Origin: G963674665 sp963674665 | GTDB lineage: Bacteria; Desulfobacterota; Desulfovibrionia; Desulfovibrionales; Desulfovibrionaceae | Length of the DNA stretch: 64,000 bases | Assembly: GCA_963674665.2 (NCBI GenBank) | Contig: CAXXPL010000009.1 | Span: forward strand, 620,001 to 684,000 | Reading direction: 5' to 3' | Shown: piece by piece, positions 56,349 to 64,000 of the stretch | Layout of the letters: each line of letters opens with the position of its first letter | Position numbering within the stretch: position 1 is the stretch's first letter | The notes under the pieces: model-generated | What the model was told of the DNA's origin: nothing | The model's database searches: none | What the model saw: the letters and a program-made list of their open reading frames with translations, nothing else | Made by a program: the position numbers and the translations under genes

Positions 56349-56864
56349 ATGATGAAAATCCTCGATTACATCGACAGTCTCAGCGAGTGGAGCGGGTTGG
56401 TCGTCCGCTGGCTCGGGCTGATTCTCAGCCTGGTGGTCATCTTTGAGGTCGCCTCGCGTTACCTCTTCAACAGCCCCTCGATCTGGGCCTTTGATACCGC
56501 CATGATGCTCACATCGACCCTGTTTCTCATGGGGGGCGCCTATCTGCTCAAGCACGACGCCCACATCAGGGTCGATGTTATCTACAACCTCCTGCCTGCC
56601 AAGGCACAAAGCGTCATTGACATCCTGTTCTACCTCACCTGCTTTTTTCCGTTTACCATAATCATGGTGATCTACGGCTGGAAATCCACCATGTACTCCT
56701 TCAATTCCCATGAAATCAGCAACACCAGCCAATGGGGCGAGCCCATATTCTGGTGGCGCGGTATACTGCCTCTGGCCTTTTTTCTGTTGACGTTACAAGG
56801 CGTGAGCAAGTTTGTGCGCATAGTGCGCGGCCTGTTCGGGCCGAAACAGGAGGAAGCGTCATGA
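56349..56864 (+). CDS. dctQ: TRAP transporter small permease, DctQ family (second system)
   Basis: 171-aa four-helix membrane protein: a first helix (LVVRWLGLILSLVVIFEVASRYLF), the conserved SIWAFDTAMMLTSTLFLMGGAYLLKHDAHIRVDVIY segment, and two later helices. It overlaps dctM by 4 bp. Confidence 0.93.
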   Translation: MMKILDYIDSLSEWSGLVVRWLGLILSLVVIFEVASRYLFNSPSIWAFDTAMMLTSTLFLMGGAYLLKHDAHIRVDVIYNLLPAKAQSVIDILFYLTCFFPFTIIMVIYGWKSTMYSFNSHEISNTSQWGEPIFWWRGILPLAFFLLTLQGVSKFVRIVRGLFGPKQEEAS

Positions 56865-58174
56865 GTCCGGAAATTCTCGCTTTTTGCATGCTCGGAATGA
56901 TAGTGCTGGCCATTATCAGCGGATTCCACGTGGCCTTTGCCCTGGCGTCCATCCCCATGATTTTCGGCTATTTCGTCACTGGCCCCAGGGTGATGCCCCT
57001 CCTGCCTTTGCAGTCCTTTGGCATGATGTCCTCCTATTCGTTCGTGGCGGCCCCCTTGTTCATATTTATGGGCGCGCTCATGGAGCGATCAGGCATAGCC
57101 GACACACTCTATGACGCTTTCTACCACCTCCTGGGCGGGGTGAAGGGCGGACTGGCTCTGGCCACCGTGGCCATGGCCACCATCTTCGGCGCCTGCACCG
57201 GCATCGTGGGCGCTGGCGTCATCACCATCGGACTGCTGGCCCTACCCTCCATGCTCTCCAAGGGCTACAGCAAATCCCTGGCCACCGGCAGCATCATGGT
57301 CGGGGGCGGCCTGGGCGTGACCATTCCCCCCAGCATCATGCTCATCCTCTATGGCTGCGCCGCAGGCGTCTCCATTTCCAGGCTGTTCGTTGCGGCCATT
57401 GTGCCGGGCATTCTGCTGGGCGTCATGTACATGGCCTACATTTACATCAGAGGGCGCATGAACCCGGAAATGTGCCCGCCCATCTCGGATGCCGAGCGGC
57501 TGCGGGGCGCGCCCCTCGTCGCCCTGACCATGAAATCGCTGGTGCCGCCGCTTTTCCTGATTCTCGCGGTGCTCGGTTCAGTGTTCTTCGGCATTGTTTC
57601 ACCGTCCGAAGCCGGCGCCATGGGCGTGCTCGGCGGGTTCATCCTGGTCGCGGCCAATGGCAAGCTGAGCAAGGAAGTGATTTTTGGCTCCATGACTTCC
57701 ACGCTCAGGATCACCTCGGCCATTCTGCTCATCTGTCTGGCCGGGCAGGTGTTCACCAGCGTGTTCATCTCCATGAAGGGCGATGTGGGCCTGCGCGGGC
57801 TGATGACCGCCTTCGAACTCGGCCCCACCGGGACCCTGCTGGTCATGATGCTCATCGTGTTCCTGCTGGGCATGGTCATGGACTGGATCGCCCTGATCTT
57901 CATCCTGGCGCCCATCTTCACGCCCATGCTGAAGACCATGGGCATCGATCCGTTGTACTTCGGCATCCTGTTCTGCGTCACCCTGCAGATATCCAACATG
58001 ACGCCGCCATTCGCCTATTCGGTGTTTTATTTGAAAACCATTACGCCGCCGGAGGTTACCATTGGTGACATGTACAAGGGGTGCGTTCCCTTTGCTCTGG
58101 TTTCCGCGGTTTGTCCCCTCCTCCTGCTGGTCGCCCCTTGGCTTGTCACCTTCTTGCCCGGCCTGATGAAGTGA
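56861..58174 (+). CDS. dctM: TRAP transporter large permease, DctM family (second system)
   Basis: 437-aa protein with about 12 hydrophobic segments. GACTGIVGAGVITIGLLALPSML, VTIPPSIMLILYG and the final ISNMTPPFAYSVFYL region are DctM hallmarks. The ATG at 56861 overlaps the dctQ stop (ATGA); the longer frame from 56732 is not used. Last gene of the GntR-lyase-AcnX-TRAP operon, ending at a terminator. Confidence 0.95.
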   Translation: MSPEILAFCMLGMIVLAIISGFHVAFALASIPMIFGYFVTGPRVMPLLPLQSFGMMSSYSFVAAPLFIFMGALMERSGIADTLYDAFYHLLGGVKGGLALATVAMATIFGACTGIVGAGVITIGLLALPSMLSKGYSKSLATGSIMVGGGLGVTIPPSIMLILYGCAAGVSISRLFVAAIVPGILLGVMYMAYIYIRGRMNPEMCPPISDAERLRGAPLVALTMKSLVPPLFLILAVLGSVFFGIVSPSEAGAMGVLGGFILVAANGKLSKEVIFGSMTSTLRITSAILLICLAGQVFTSVFISMKGDVGLRGLMTAFELGPTGTLLVMMLIVFLLGMVMDWIALIFILAPIFTPMLKTMGIDPLYFGILFCVTLQISNMTPPFAYSVFYLKTITPPEVTIGDMYKGCVPFALVSAVCPLLLLVAPWLVTFLPGLMK

Positions 58175-58213
58175 TATTCACCGCCTGAAACAACTGTCCT
58201 CAGTTTCGGGATA

Positions 58214-58247
58214 TTCAGGGGGAATCCTTCACAGGGTTCCCCCTGAA
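58214..58247. terminator. bidirectional terminator between dctM and the nitroreductase gene
   Basis: TTCAGGGGGAA and TTCCCCCTGAA form a perfect 11-bp stem between convergent genes. Confidence 0.75.
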
Positions 58248-58268
58248 ACGTATTCAACGGGGCGACAA

Positions 58269-58910
58269 TCAGCCCGCCTGGTACCCCACGCACTGCGCCA
58301 GAGTGATCCGCTGGTTGGGGCGCAAATTCAGAACCTTGGACAGGGCAGGGGCGTCCACACTGCCCCGGACCACTGTGGCCAGTCCCTGGGCCGCGCAGAA
58401 CAGGTACACGTTCTGGCAGATGCAGCCGACACCCGCTCCCACCATGATAAGGTCGTCCACGGCCTTGTCCATGTCCGCCACATACACCAGGTTCACCGAG
58501 GCGGGGGCCGCGTATGGCTGCATGCCGGTGAGGGCGCGGATGTCCTGGTCGCCCTTCCTGATCAGGGCGTGCTCCCGGGCATCGTACAGGAAGAATCCGT
58601 CGCGCCTGGTCACGTAGATGTCGTTTTCCTGCTTGTTGCGTGCGGAGGGCGCGGTGCGCTTGCCGGAATCCGGGCGGTTCACGCCCCATGCGGCCCAGAG
58701 CAGGCTGGAGAGCACTTCCTCGGGCAGGTCCTTGTCCTCGTAGACGCGGGTGCTTCTGCGGTTGCGCAGGGCTTCGGTGAGGCTGACGTCGATGGTCCCG
58801 GGTTGCGGGAGCTTGTCCGGCTGTGCCCCTCTGGCCAGGGAGGGCGCCCTTCCGATGCCGAGCCCCATGACCAGCGCGCCGGATGTGCTCACGAATTTTC
58901 TGCGGTTCAT
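58269..58910 (-). CDS. exported nitroreductase-family protein
   Basis: 213-aa protein with a twin-arginine-like signal (MNRRKFVSTSGALVMG), then a nitroreductase fold: RRSTRVYEDKDLPEEVLSSLLWAAWGVNR, and VGAGVGCICQNVYLFCAAQGLATVVRG. FMN would bind through the N-terminal RRS.R and the GxGxxxQ region. Relatives reduce nitro groups or enones. The Tat signal implies folding with its flavin before export. GGAGGTGA precedes ATG 58910. Confidence 0.85.
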   Translation of the reverse strand: MNRRKFVSTSGALVMGLGIGRAPSLARGAQPDKLPQPGTIDVSLTEALRNRRSTRVYEDKDLPEEVLSSLLWAAWGVNRPDSGKRTAPSARNKQENDIYVTRRDGFFLYDAREHALIRKGDQDIRALTGMQPYAAPASVNLVYVADMDKAVDDLIMVGAGVGCICQNVYLFCAAQGLATVVRGSVDAPALSKVLNLRPNQRITLAQCVGYQAG

Positions 58911-59121
58911 TGTCACCTCCACTGCTTGAGGGCGCTTCGCCCTGCATATGATCTTGTTCTATTGGGAGAGTCTTACCCTGGAACACGGTTGAAAACCACA
59001 GTGACTGGTATGGTTTCGCCTTGCGGCTTTACGAAAGAATGTAAGGCCGTCGATCCTGGTCATGTAGGCCTTAAGAAGCTACCCTTGGCCTCAACAAATC
59101 AAGCAACAAGGAGCCAAGGCC

Positions 59122-59838
59122 ATGCCGCACATGTTCGTCAACCGGGACAGGTTGTACGGTTTGACCAAGGACAGGGCGGACCTGCGAGCGCAGTTCCGCT
59201 GGGAGACCATCAACGCGCTTTTGTACAAGCTTGGCGGGCTGCTGTTCATTCTGGGAAGCTTCCTGTTTTTCCCGAAGATGGAGGCCTACAAGGACTTGGG
59301 GGCCTGGATATTCTTCATCGGTTCATTGGTGTACCTGGTGGTGACGGTGCACGACATGGCCGAAGTGAACCTGCACTGGCGGCACGCGCGCAAACATACC
59401 ATGGACGGGTTCCTGGAATACCTGGCCGCGTCGAGCTACGTGCTGGGCACCGTGCTCTTCACAGTCGGCAGCGTGCTGTTCCTGTCCTTTGTGGGGCTGA
59501 CCATCGCCGGTGCCTGGATGTTCGTCATCGGCAGCCTGCTTTTCGTGCTCGGGGCCTGCATCAACGTCCTGCAGGTGGTGCGCCTCAAGTCCATGATCAC
59601 GCTGCAGCTCATGAACCTCACCGCGGTGAGCTTCGTGGTGGGCTCCACCCTGTTTACCGTGGCCTCAATTCCCTACCTGTGGAGCATCGACACCCCCACG
59701 GACAAGACCACTATCCACGCATTCCTGGCCTGGCAATACCTGGTCGGGAGCGTGCTGTTCTTCCTCGGCGGCGTGTTCAACTACTGGCGCGCCTACATGG
59801 TGGTTTCGGATGCCAGGAAAAAGGCTGAGAAGGGGTAG
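59122..59838 (+). CDS. YrhK-domain membrane protein with three helical-hairpin repeats
   Basis: 238-aa integral membrane protein. The first unit is a YrhK-like domain (FRWETINALLYKLGGLLFILGSFLFF ... DLGAWIFFIGSLVYLVV). Two further units (SYVLGTVLFTVGSVLFLSF..AGAWMFVIGSLLFVLGA and VGSTLFTVASIPYLW..LVGSVLFFLGGVFNY) repeat the same two-helix pattern. Its function is unknown. It is alone between terminators. Confidence 0.85.
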   Translation: MPHMFVNRDRLYGLTKDRADLRAQFRWETINALLYKLGGLLFILGSFLFFPKMEAYKDLGAWIFFIGSLVYLVVTVHDMAEVNLHWRHARKHTMDGFLEYLAASSYVLGTVLFTVGSVLFLSFVGLTIAGAWMFVIGSLLFVLGACINVLQVVRLKSMITLQLMNLTAVSFVVGSTLFTVASIPYLWSIDTPTDKTTIHAFLAWQYLVGSVLFFLGGVFNYWRAYMVVSDARKKAEKG

Positions 59839-59868
59839 GAAGATGCTGAGGAAAATGGCTTTTTCCCA

Positions 59869-60076
59869 GCTCCCCTTTTCAACAGCTTTTATCAAAAAGT
59901 TCTGGAAAGGGGAGCCCGAGGGGGAGAACCCTTTGTGACAAGAGGAGCGCATAGGGCCTAACGGCGCGCTCCGGCGGCTTCGCCGCCTCGTCACGCCTGT
60001 GGCGTGACTCTTTCTATGGCTTCGAGCAGCAAAATGGAAGACCATTTTGGCTCTCAGTCAAAAAGGGTTTCCCCCT
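59869..60076. repeat. multi-hairpin structured intergenic element
   Basis: GCTCCCCTTTTC/GAAAGGGGAGC forms a first stem (59869-59916). An outer stem, AGGGGGAGAACCCTTT at 59919 with AAAGGGTTTCCCCCT at 60062, encloses four small hairpins: GGAGCGC/GCGCTCC, GGCGGC-TTCG-CCGCC, TCACGCC/GGCGTGA and AAAATGG/CCATTTT. It lies between convergent genes. It may act as a bidirectional terminator or be a repeated extragenic element. Confidence 0.6.
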
Positions 60077-60148
60077 AGCACAAACCGTTTGCCCGTCTTA
60101 TCCTGCCCTTGTCTGGTTATGCCGCTTCCACCTGCCTTCTCAAAGCGT

Positions 60149-62722
60149 TCACGTCCACGCTGCGTGCGAGGCGATAGCGGGTATTGGCGCCTTGCCCTTC
60201 ACGCTCCAGGATGCCTTTTTGCATGAAGTCGTTGAGGTCGTAGTTGGCGGTCCTGCCGGAAGCTTGTTGCCCACCACCTGCTGGTATTCCTTTCTGCTGA
60301 TGGTCTTGCGGTCCAGGATGCGGGGCAGGGCCGTGAGCTGCCTGGGGGAGAGTTCGGAGGGAGCGGAGTTTTTTTTCGGTTCGTTGTCCGTAAGCGCGGC
60401 CGGTTCGGCGGATTCTCGCGAAACCGGAGCTGTTTCGCGATTCCAGGTGTCGTTCCCCCTGTCCGTGCCATTGCTTCCGTTCTTTTGGGAGCGCTGGAGC
60501 GGAGCTCTATTTTCCACGTACATGGAAGCGCTCTCCATGCGCAGGTCCGTGGCCTCGATGACAGGCCCCTCGGCAAAGACCACGGAGCGGGTGATGGAGT
60601 TGACCAGCTCCCGCACGTTTCCGGGCCAGTCGTGGTTCATGAGAACCTTGAGCGCGCCCTTTGAGAACTGCAGCCCGGACTTGCCCACCAGCTCCTGTGT
60701 CTGTTGCAGATAGTGGTAGGCGAGCAGGGAGATGTCCTCCTTGTGCATGCGCAGGGGCGTGGTCTGGATGGTGAGCACGTAGAGCCTGTAGAACAGGTCC
60801 TCGCGGAAGGCGCCCTCCCTGATGAGCTTGGGCAGGTCGCCGTTGGTGGCGGTGATCAGCCGGAGGTCCACGGGCAATTCCTGGTCACTGCCCAGGGGGC
60901 GGATCTTGCGCTCCGCAATGGCGCGCAACAGGGACTGTTGCACCTTGAGGGACGCGGACTGGATTTCGTCCAGGAACAAGATGCCCCCCGCCGCCTCGAT
61001 GAAGGCTCCCTTTCTGTCGCTTATGGCCTCGCTGTGCGCGCCTTTCACGTGGCCGAACAGGGCGTCGAGGAGCAGACTTTCGTTCAAGGCGCCGCAGTTG
61101 ATGGCCACGAAGGGGCCGTTGCGCCTGCTTGAGCAGCGGTGGATGGCCTCGGCCAGGAGTTGTTTGCCGGTGCCGGTTTCGCCCACGATGAACACGTCCA
61201 CCGAGGCGTTGGCGGCCTTGATGACCTGGGCCTTGAGCTCGCGCATGGCGGAGCTGACGCCGATGAGTTCGGGGAAATCCAGGTCCGGGAGCACGTGCCG
61301 CCGGTATTCGGCCTCCAGGGACACGGGTTGGCGCATGTCCTCGGACATTGGGTCCTCGGTTATGAGCTCCAGCCGCTTTTCGCACATGTCCAGGGTGCTG
61401 ATCAGGTTGTTGGCCGCGGAAACGAAGCTGGAGAGCTCGACGCACTCCCCGGAGTATGGGATGGATGATCTGTCCCTGCTCTCCACGCGCCAGACAAAGG
61501 CGTCGCGCAATCTGCGCAGGGGCATGACAGCGGTGGCGCGCACGATCAGCAGGAACAGCAGGACCAGTGCCAGCGCGCCGCCCCCCCAAACCAGGGCGGT
61601 CATCAGGAAGGCCCGCTTGGAGTTGAACGCCAGTCTGCTCCGATCTATATAGCAGAGCCCGAACAGGAATGATTTCTCCCCTCCGGCCCGGTTGTTGTAG
61701 AAAATGGGGTCATAGGAAAGGAAATAGGAGGAGACGCTGGGTGAGTTGTGATAGCCCTCGTCCTTTTGCGTAAGAAAGCCGTTTTCGCCCTTGCGCAAGT
61801 GCTCCACGATTTCCCAATACACGTTGTGTTGCTTGCCGGGCAGAAAGGCGCCGGGGATTCCCTGCTTTCCCAGGGTACCGAAGTAGCCTGCCCTGGCCAG
61901 GAAGGTGGAGAGTCCCTTCTCGGTTTCCGAGGTCACCGACTGCATGAGCATCCAGCCTTCGGGGTCGATGAGGTAGCTGAACCGGACCTCGTTGCTCCGG
62001 TCAAAGCCCCAGGCGCGGTTTTCCGAGGTGGTTGAGGCGGTGAGGATCTTGCGCAGGTAGGTGGCGTCCACGGCCAGCATCAGGTATGCCCCGCTTCCGT
62101 GCGTCTCCACGTCGGGGTGTGGGAGGCTCTTGCATGGCGTGACGATGCGGAAGGCGCTGCACTTTTCGATGTTGCCGATCCTTTTGGGCGAGGCAAAGGG
62201 GAAGTGGGTGAGGCTGATGGGCGTGATGTACACTTCCCCGTCCTTGAGGGGGGGGATGCTGTCCGGCAGGTACATGGGGTTGGGCTGCACCAGGGAGAAC
62301 TGCTCCGGCGTGATCTGCCGCACCTCCTGATGCGCCTCCACCAGTACCACGCTGGTCTCGGGGGTTTGGGCGATGATGGCTGCCTCCCGGTACACCCCGG
62401 GAGTGATGACCGATCGCCTGGTCATGAACTCCATGAGGCGTTGGGAGTCCAACTGCCCCAGGTTGAGGTACTGCACGTCCTGAACGCATTTTTCCAGAAA
62501 TCCCTCCAAGGTACGTGTAATGACGGCGCTGCGCATTTTCACGTTCCTTTCAATGATGTCCTTCACGTATCCGTGCGAGGTGGTGAATCCGTAAATGCAA
62601 GTGAGCACCACCAGGAGCACTCCCGCGGGCAGACAATAGAGCAGAATCCGAAAATTGAGTGGCAGGCGCTTGCGAAAGAGTCCTTTCTCGCTGTCTTTGC
62701 CGGTTTTTGTCTTGCTGTTCAC
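60149..62722 (-). CDS. membrane-anchored dCache AAA+ (sigma-54 activator-like) regulator, 3' frameshift
   Basis: 858-aa reading frame. Two membrane helices near 20-45 and 370-395 enclose a dCache-like periplasmic sensor. A HAMP-like segment leads to an AAA+ domain with Walker A GETGTGKQ (514-521), GAHSEA at 561-566 where sigma-54 activators have GAFTGA, Walker B GGILFLDE, and DWPGNVREL. No Fis helix-turn-helix is present. Near 60264 the frame shifts; one added base gives ASGRTANYDLNDFMQKGILE and a stop at 60117, a winged helix of the type found on Fic proteins. GTG 62722 follows AGGAGG. Confidence 0.85.
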   Translation of the reverse strand: MNSKTKTGKDSEKGLFRKRLPLNFRILLYCLPAGVLLVVLTCIYGFTTSHGYVKDIIERNVKMRSAVITRTLEGFLEKCVQDVQYLNLGQLDSQRLMEFMTRRSVITPGVYREAAIIAQTPETSVVLVEAHQEVRQITPEQFSLVQPNPMYLPDSIPPLKDGEVYITPISLTHFPFASPKRIGNIEKCSAFRIVTPCKSLPHPDVETHGSGAYLMLAVDATYLRKILTASTTSENRAWGFDRSNEVRFSYLIDPEGWMLMQSVTSETEKGLSTFLARAGYFGTLGKQGIPGAFLPGKQHNVYWEIVEHLRKGENGFLTQKDEGYHNSPSVSSYFLSYDPIFYNNRAGGEKSFLFGLCYIDRSRLAFNSKRAFLMTALVWGGGALALVLLFLLIVRATAVMPLRRLRDAFVWRVESRDRSSIPYSGECVELSSFVSAANNLISTLDMCEKRLELITEDPMSEDMRQPVSLEAEYRRHVLPDLDFPELIGVSSAMRELKAQVIKAANASVDVFIVGETGTGKQLLAEAIHRCSSRRNGPFVAINCGALNESLLLDALFGHVKGAHSEAISDRKGAFIEAAGGILFLDEIQSASLKVQQSLLRAIAERKIRPLGSDQELPVDLRLITATNGDLPKLIREGAFREDLFYRLYVLTIQTTPLRMHKEDISLLAYHYLQQTQELVGKSGLQFSKGALKVLMNHDWPGNVRELVNSITRSVVFAEGPVIEATDLRMESASMYVENRAPLQRSQKNGSNGTDRGNDTWNRETAPVSRESAEPAALTDNEPKKNSAPSELSPRQLTALPRILDRKTISRKEYQQVVGNKLPAGPPTTTSTTSCKKASWSVKGKAPIPAIASHAAWT

Positions 62723-62759
62723 GGAGCCTCCTGTTTTGCCCGATTTGCGACATGTTATC

Positions 62760-62786
62760 ATAAATCTCGGAATTATAGAGATTTAT
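62760..62786. promoter_or_regulatory. perfect 9-bp-arm inverted repeat, candidate activator site
   Basis: ATAAATCTC and GAGATTTAT separated by 9 bp; GAGAT-TTAT-ATCTC overlaps on the right, giving three half-sites. It lies just upstream of the -24/-12 promoter of the histidine kinase gene and 37 bp from the start of the divergent AAA+ regulator gene. Confidence 0.65.
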
Positions 62787-62805
62787 ATCTCGCAACATCA
62801 TGCAA

Positions 62806-62821
62806 TGGCATGCGCTTTGCT
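62806..62821 (+). promoter_or_regulatory. sigma-54 (-24/-12) promoter of the dCache histidine kinase gene
   Basis: TGGCATGCGCTTTGCT keeps the invariant GG and GC with the required spacing (TGGCAC-N5-TTGCW consensus; one change in the -24 box). The kinase ATG is 83 bp downstream. Confidence 0.72.
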
Positions 62822-62903
62822 GCTAACTAGCAATTTGCATACCGCTCGCGCCGGTTCATTGCGAGCCCGCCACTGTTGACCCAACAGAAAGGAGCCACCG
62901 AAC

Positions 62904-64000
62904 ATGCCGAATTCAAAAGGCAAGCAGAACCACTTCCAGTACGCCAGACGGATGATCTTCCTCGGTGTGGTCTTTGTGCCGCTGGTGCCGTACATGCTCG
63001 CATTGGGCGTCGTTTGCACGTTCTTCATCAATTCCCTTGGCAATGGCAGTCACAGCGCGATGACCCGGATCGTGCAAAACCAGGCTCTTGTGGTGGAAAC
63101 CTTTCTGGACGAATGCAGGAACGACCTGGACTTCATCCTGAACACCTTCCCACGGGAGGAGCTCGCGCAACAAGAGAAACTCGAATCCATTCTCGCAATC
63201 CTGAAAAAGGAGACCGGAGCCTTCGTGGATCTGGGGTTGCTCAGCGCCGAAGGCAAGCAGCTGGCCTATGTGGGACCCTACAATCTGGAAGGAAAGAACT
63301 ATGGCGATTCGGAGTGGTTCAACTCCGCCATGCGGGTGGGCGCTTATGTCAGCGACGTGTTCCTCGGATACAGGGGGGTTCCCCATTTCGTGGTGACGCA
63401 GAAGAGTCAGGGACCGAACCCTGTGATGCTACGTGCCACCATAGACAGCGACGCCTTCAGCAAGGTTGTGGAATCAGTGCGCGTGGGAAAGACAGGTGAG
63501 GCATTTCTTTTGAACAAGGACGGGCTGTTCCAGACCAAGCCGGACATGACCAGCGAACTCTTGGACAAGGACCCGGATTTCGGCAACTACCCCCTGGCTA
63601 CGGAAAAAGTGCGGAGTCACGTGGGTACCAGCAACTCTGGAAAAAGATACCTTTACGCCATCACCAATCTGAACCAGGGGCGCTGGACACTGGTGGCGCG
63701 TCAGGAATTGGGCGACGCGTTCAACGACATCTATCAGGCCGGGTGGTACGTGCTTGCCGTCTCCATACTGGGGGGCATAGTTACCGTGTCCCTGGCTTCT
63801 TTTGTGAGCCGCAAGATAGGGAACGAGCTCATGGAGGCCGACGAGGTCAAGGGGCACCTGAGGGAGCGGCTGTTCCGCAGCGCCCGGCTCGCTGAGCTGG
63901 GCGAGATGACGGCCAGCTTCGCCCACGAGATCAATAACCCTCTGCAGGTAATGCGCTCCGAACTCACCCTCATGGACATGTTCATCAAGGACGCCAAGGA
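62904..64000 (+). CDS. dCache sensor histidine kinase (3' end outside window)
   Basis: The frame is open to the window edge (365 codons). TM1 is MIFLGVVFVPLVPYMLALGV; a periplasmic dCache_1 domain follows (VGPYNLEGKNYGDSEWFNSAM, SDVFLGYRGVPHFVVTQ, GKTGEAFLLNKDG), then TM2 (WYVLAVSILGGIVTVSLA). The HisKA domain begins RLAELGEMTASFAHEINNPLQ with the phospho-acceptor His in FAHEINNP. GAAAGGAG precedes the ATG. This is the NtrB/ZraS-like class that normally pairs with an AAA+ response regulator. Confidence 0.92.
   Translation, partial: MPNSKGKQNHFQYARRMIFLGVVFVPLVPYMLALGVVCTFFINSLGNGSHSAMTRIVQNQALVVETFLDECRNDLDFILNTFPREELAQQEKLESILAILKKETGAFVDLGLLSAEGKQLAYVGPYNLEGKNYGDSEWFNSAMRVGAYVSDVFLGYRGVPHFVVTQKSQGPNPVMLRATIDSDAFSKVVESVRVGKTGEAFLLNKDGLFQTKPDMTSELLDKDPDFGNYPLATEKVRSHVGTSNSGKRYLYAITNLNQGRWTLVARQELGDAFNDIYQAGWYVLAVSILGGIVTVSLASFVSRKIGNELMEADEVKGHLRERLFRSARLAELGEMTASFAHEINNPLQVMRSELTLMDMFIKDAK

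Overview
The window is a 64 kb GC-rich chromosomal segment. It carries two TRAP transporter operons, a ribose-type ABC operon, dense two-component and diguanylate-cyclase signalling, a secreted DsrE-family protein and a panF-yhdT pair. That mix resembles a free-living member of Desulfovibrionales (Desulfobacterota). The assignment is inferred from gene content only; no rRNA or tRNA is present to confirm it.

Layout: (1) 1-9.6 kb, + strand: an IclR regulator (cut by the window edge), a TRAP transporter, an SDR dehydrogenase, two DapA-family aldolases/dehydratases, a DUF4432 mutarotase-like protein, an enolase-superfamily sugar-acid dehydratase and a metallo-beta-lactamase-fold hydrolase. Together they look like a non-phosphorylative sugar or sugar-acid route: uptake, oxidation, lactone opening, dehydration, aldol cleavage. 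(2) 9.7-22.7 kb: an accessory surface-glycan region with radical SAM, glycosyltransferases, methyltransferases, a GT2-FkbM fusion, a sulfotransferase and a NeuA-like cytidylyltransferase. Four of these genes are broken by short frameshifts, and a galactarate-dehydratase-like remnant lies among them. (3) 22.8-25.6 kb: panF/yhdT and a tiny Pro/His-rich secreted protein. (4) 25.8-37.4 kb: a signalling block with a periplasmic binding protein, a PAS hybrid kinase, a beta-propeller hybrid kinase, REC-GGDEF, membrane PAS-GGDEF and a methyltransferase. (5) 37.5-39.7 kb: an IS630-family element, a TylF-like methyltransferase and a MITE whose ends match those of the IS630 element. A second MITE copy lies at 9.7 kb.

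(6) 39.7-47.5 kb, - strand: one operon led by an RpiR regulator, then a GatD-like polyol dehydrogenase, FGGY kinase, ribose-type ABC transporter and DeoC. This suggests polyol uptake, oxidation to a ketose, phosphorylation and aldol cleavage. (7) 47.9-49.4 kb: a BKACE (DUF849) enzyme and an exported DsrE-family protein. (8) 49.9-58.2 kb, + strand: two paralogous GntR/FCD regulators, a two-subunit UxaA-type dehydratase/lyase, a two-subunit aconitase X and a second TRAP transporter. The substrate is unknown, and this is one of the best candidates for an undescribed catabolic pathway. Both regulator genes are preceded by sites sharing the 10-mer ATTGTCTACA. (9) 58.2-60.1 kb: an exported nitroreductase-like protein and a YrhK-domain membrane protein. 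(10) 60.1-64 kb: a membrane-bound AAA+ regulator with a degenerate GAFTGA loop and a non-Fis C-terminus, divergent from a dCache histidine kinase. Between them lie a -24/-12 promoter and a perfect inverted repeat.

No CRISPR array, tRNA, rRNA or prophage was seen. All calls come from reading sequence and translations; no database search was run.
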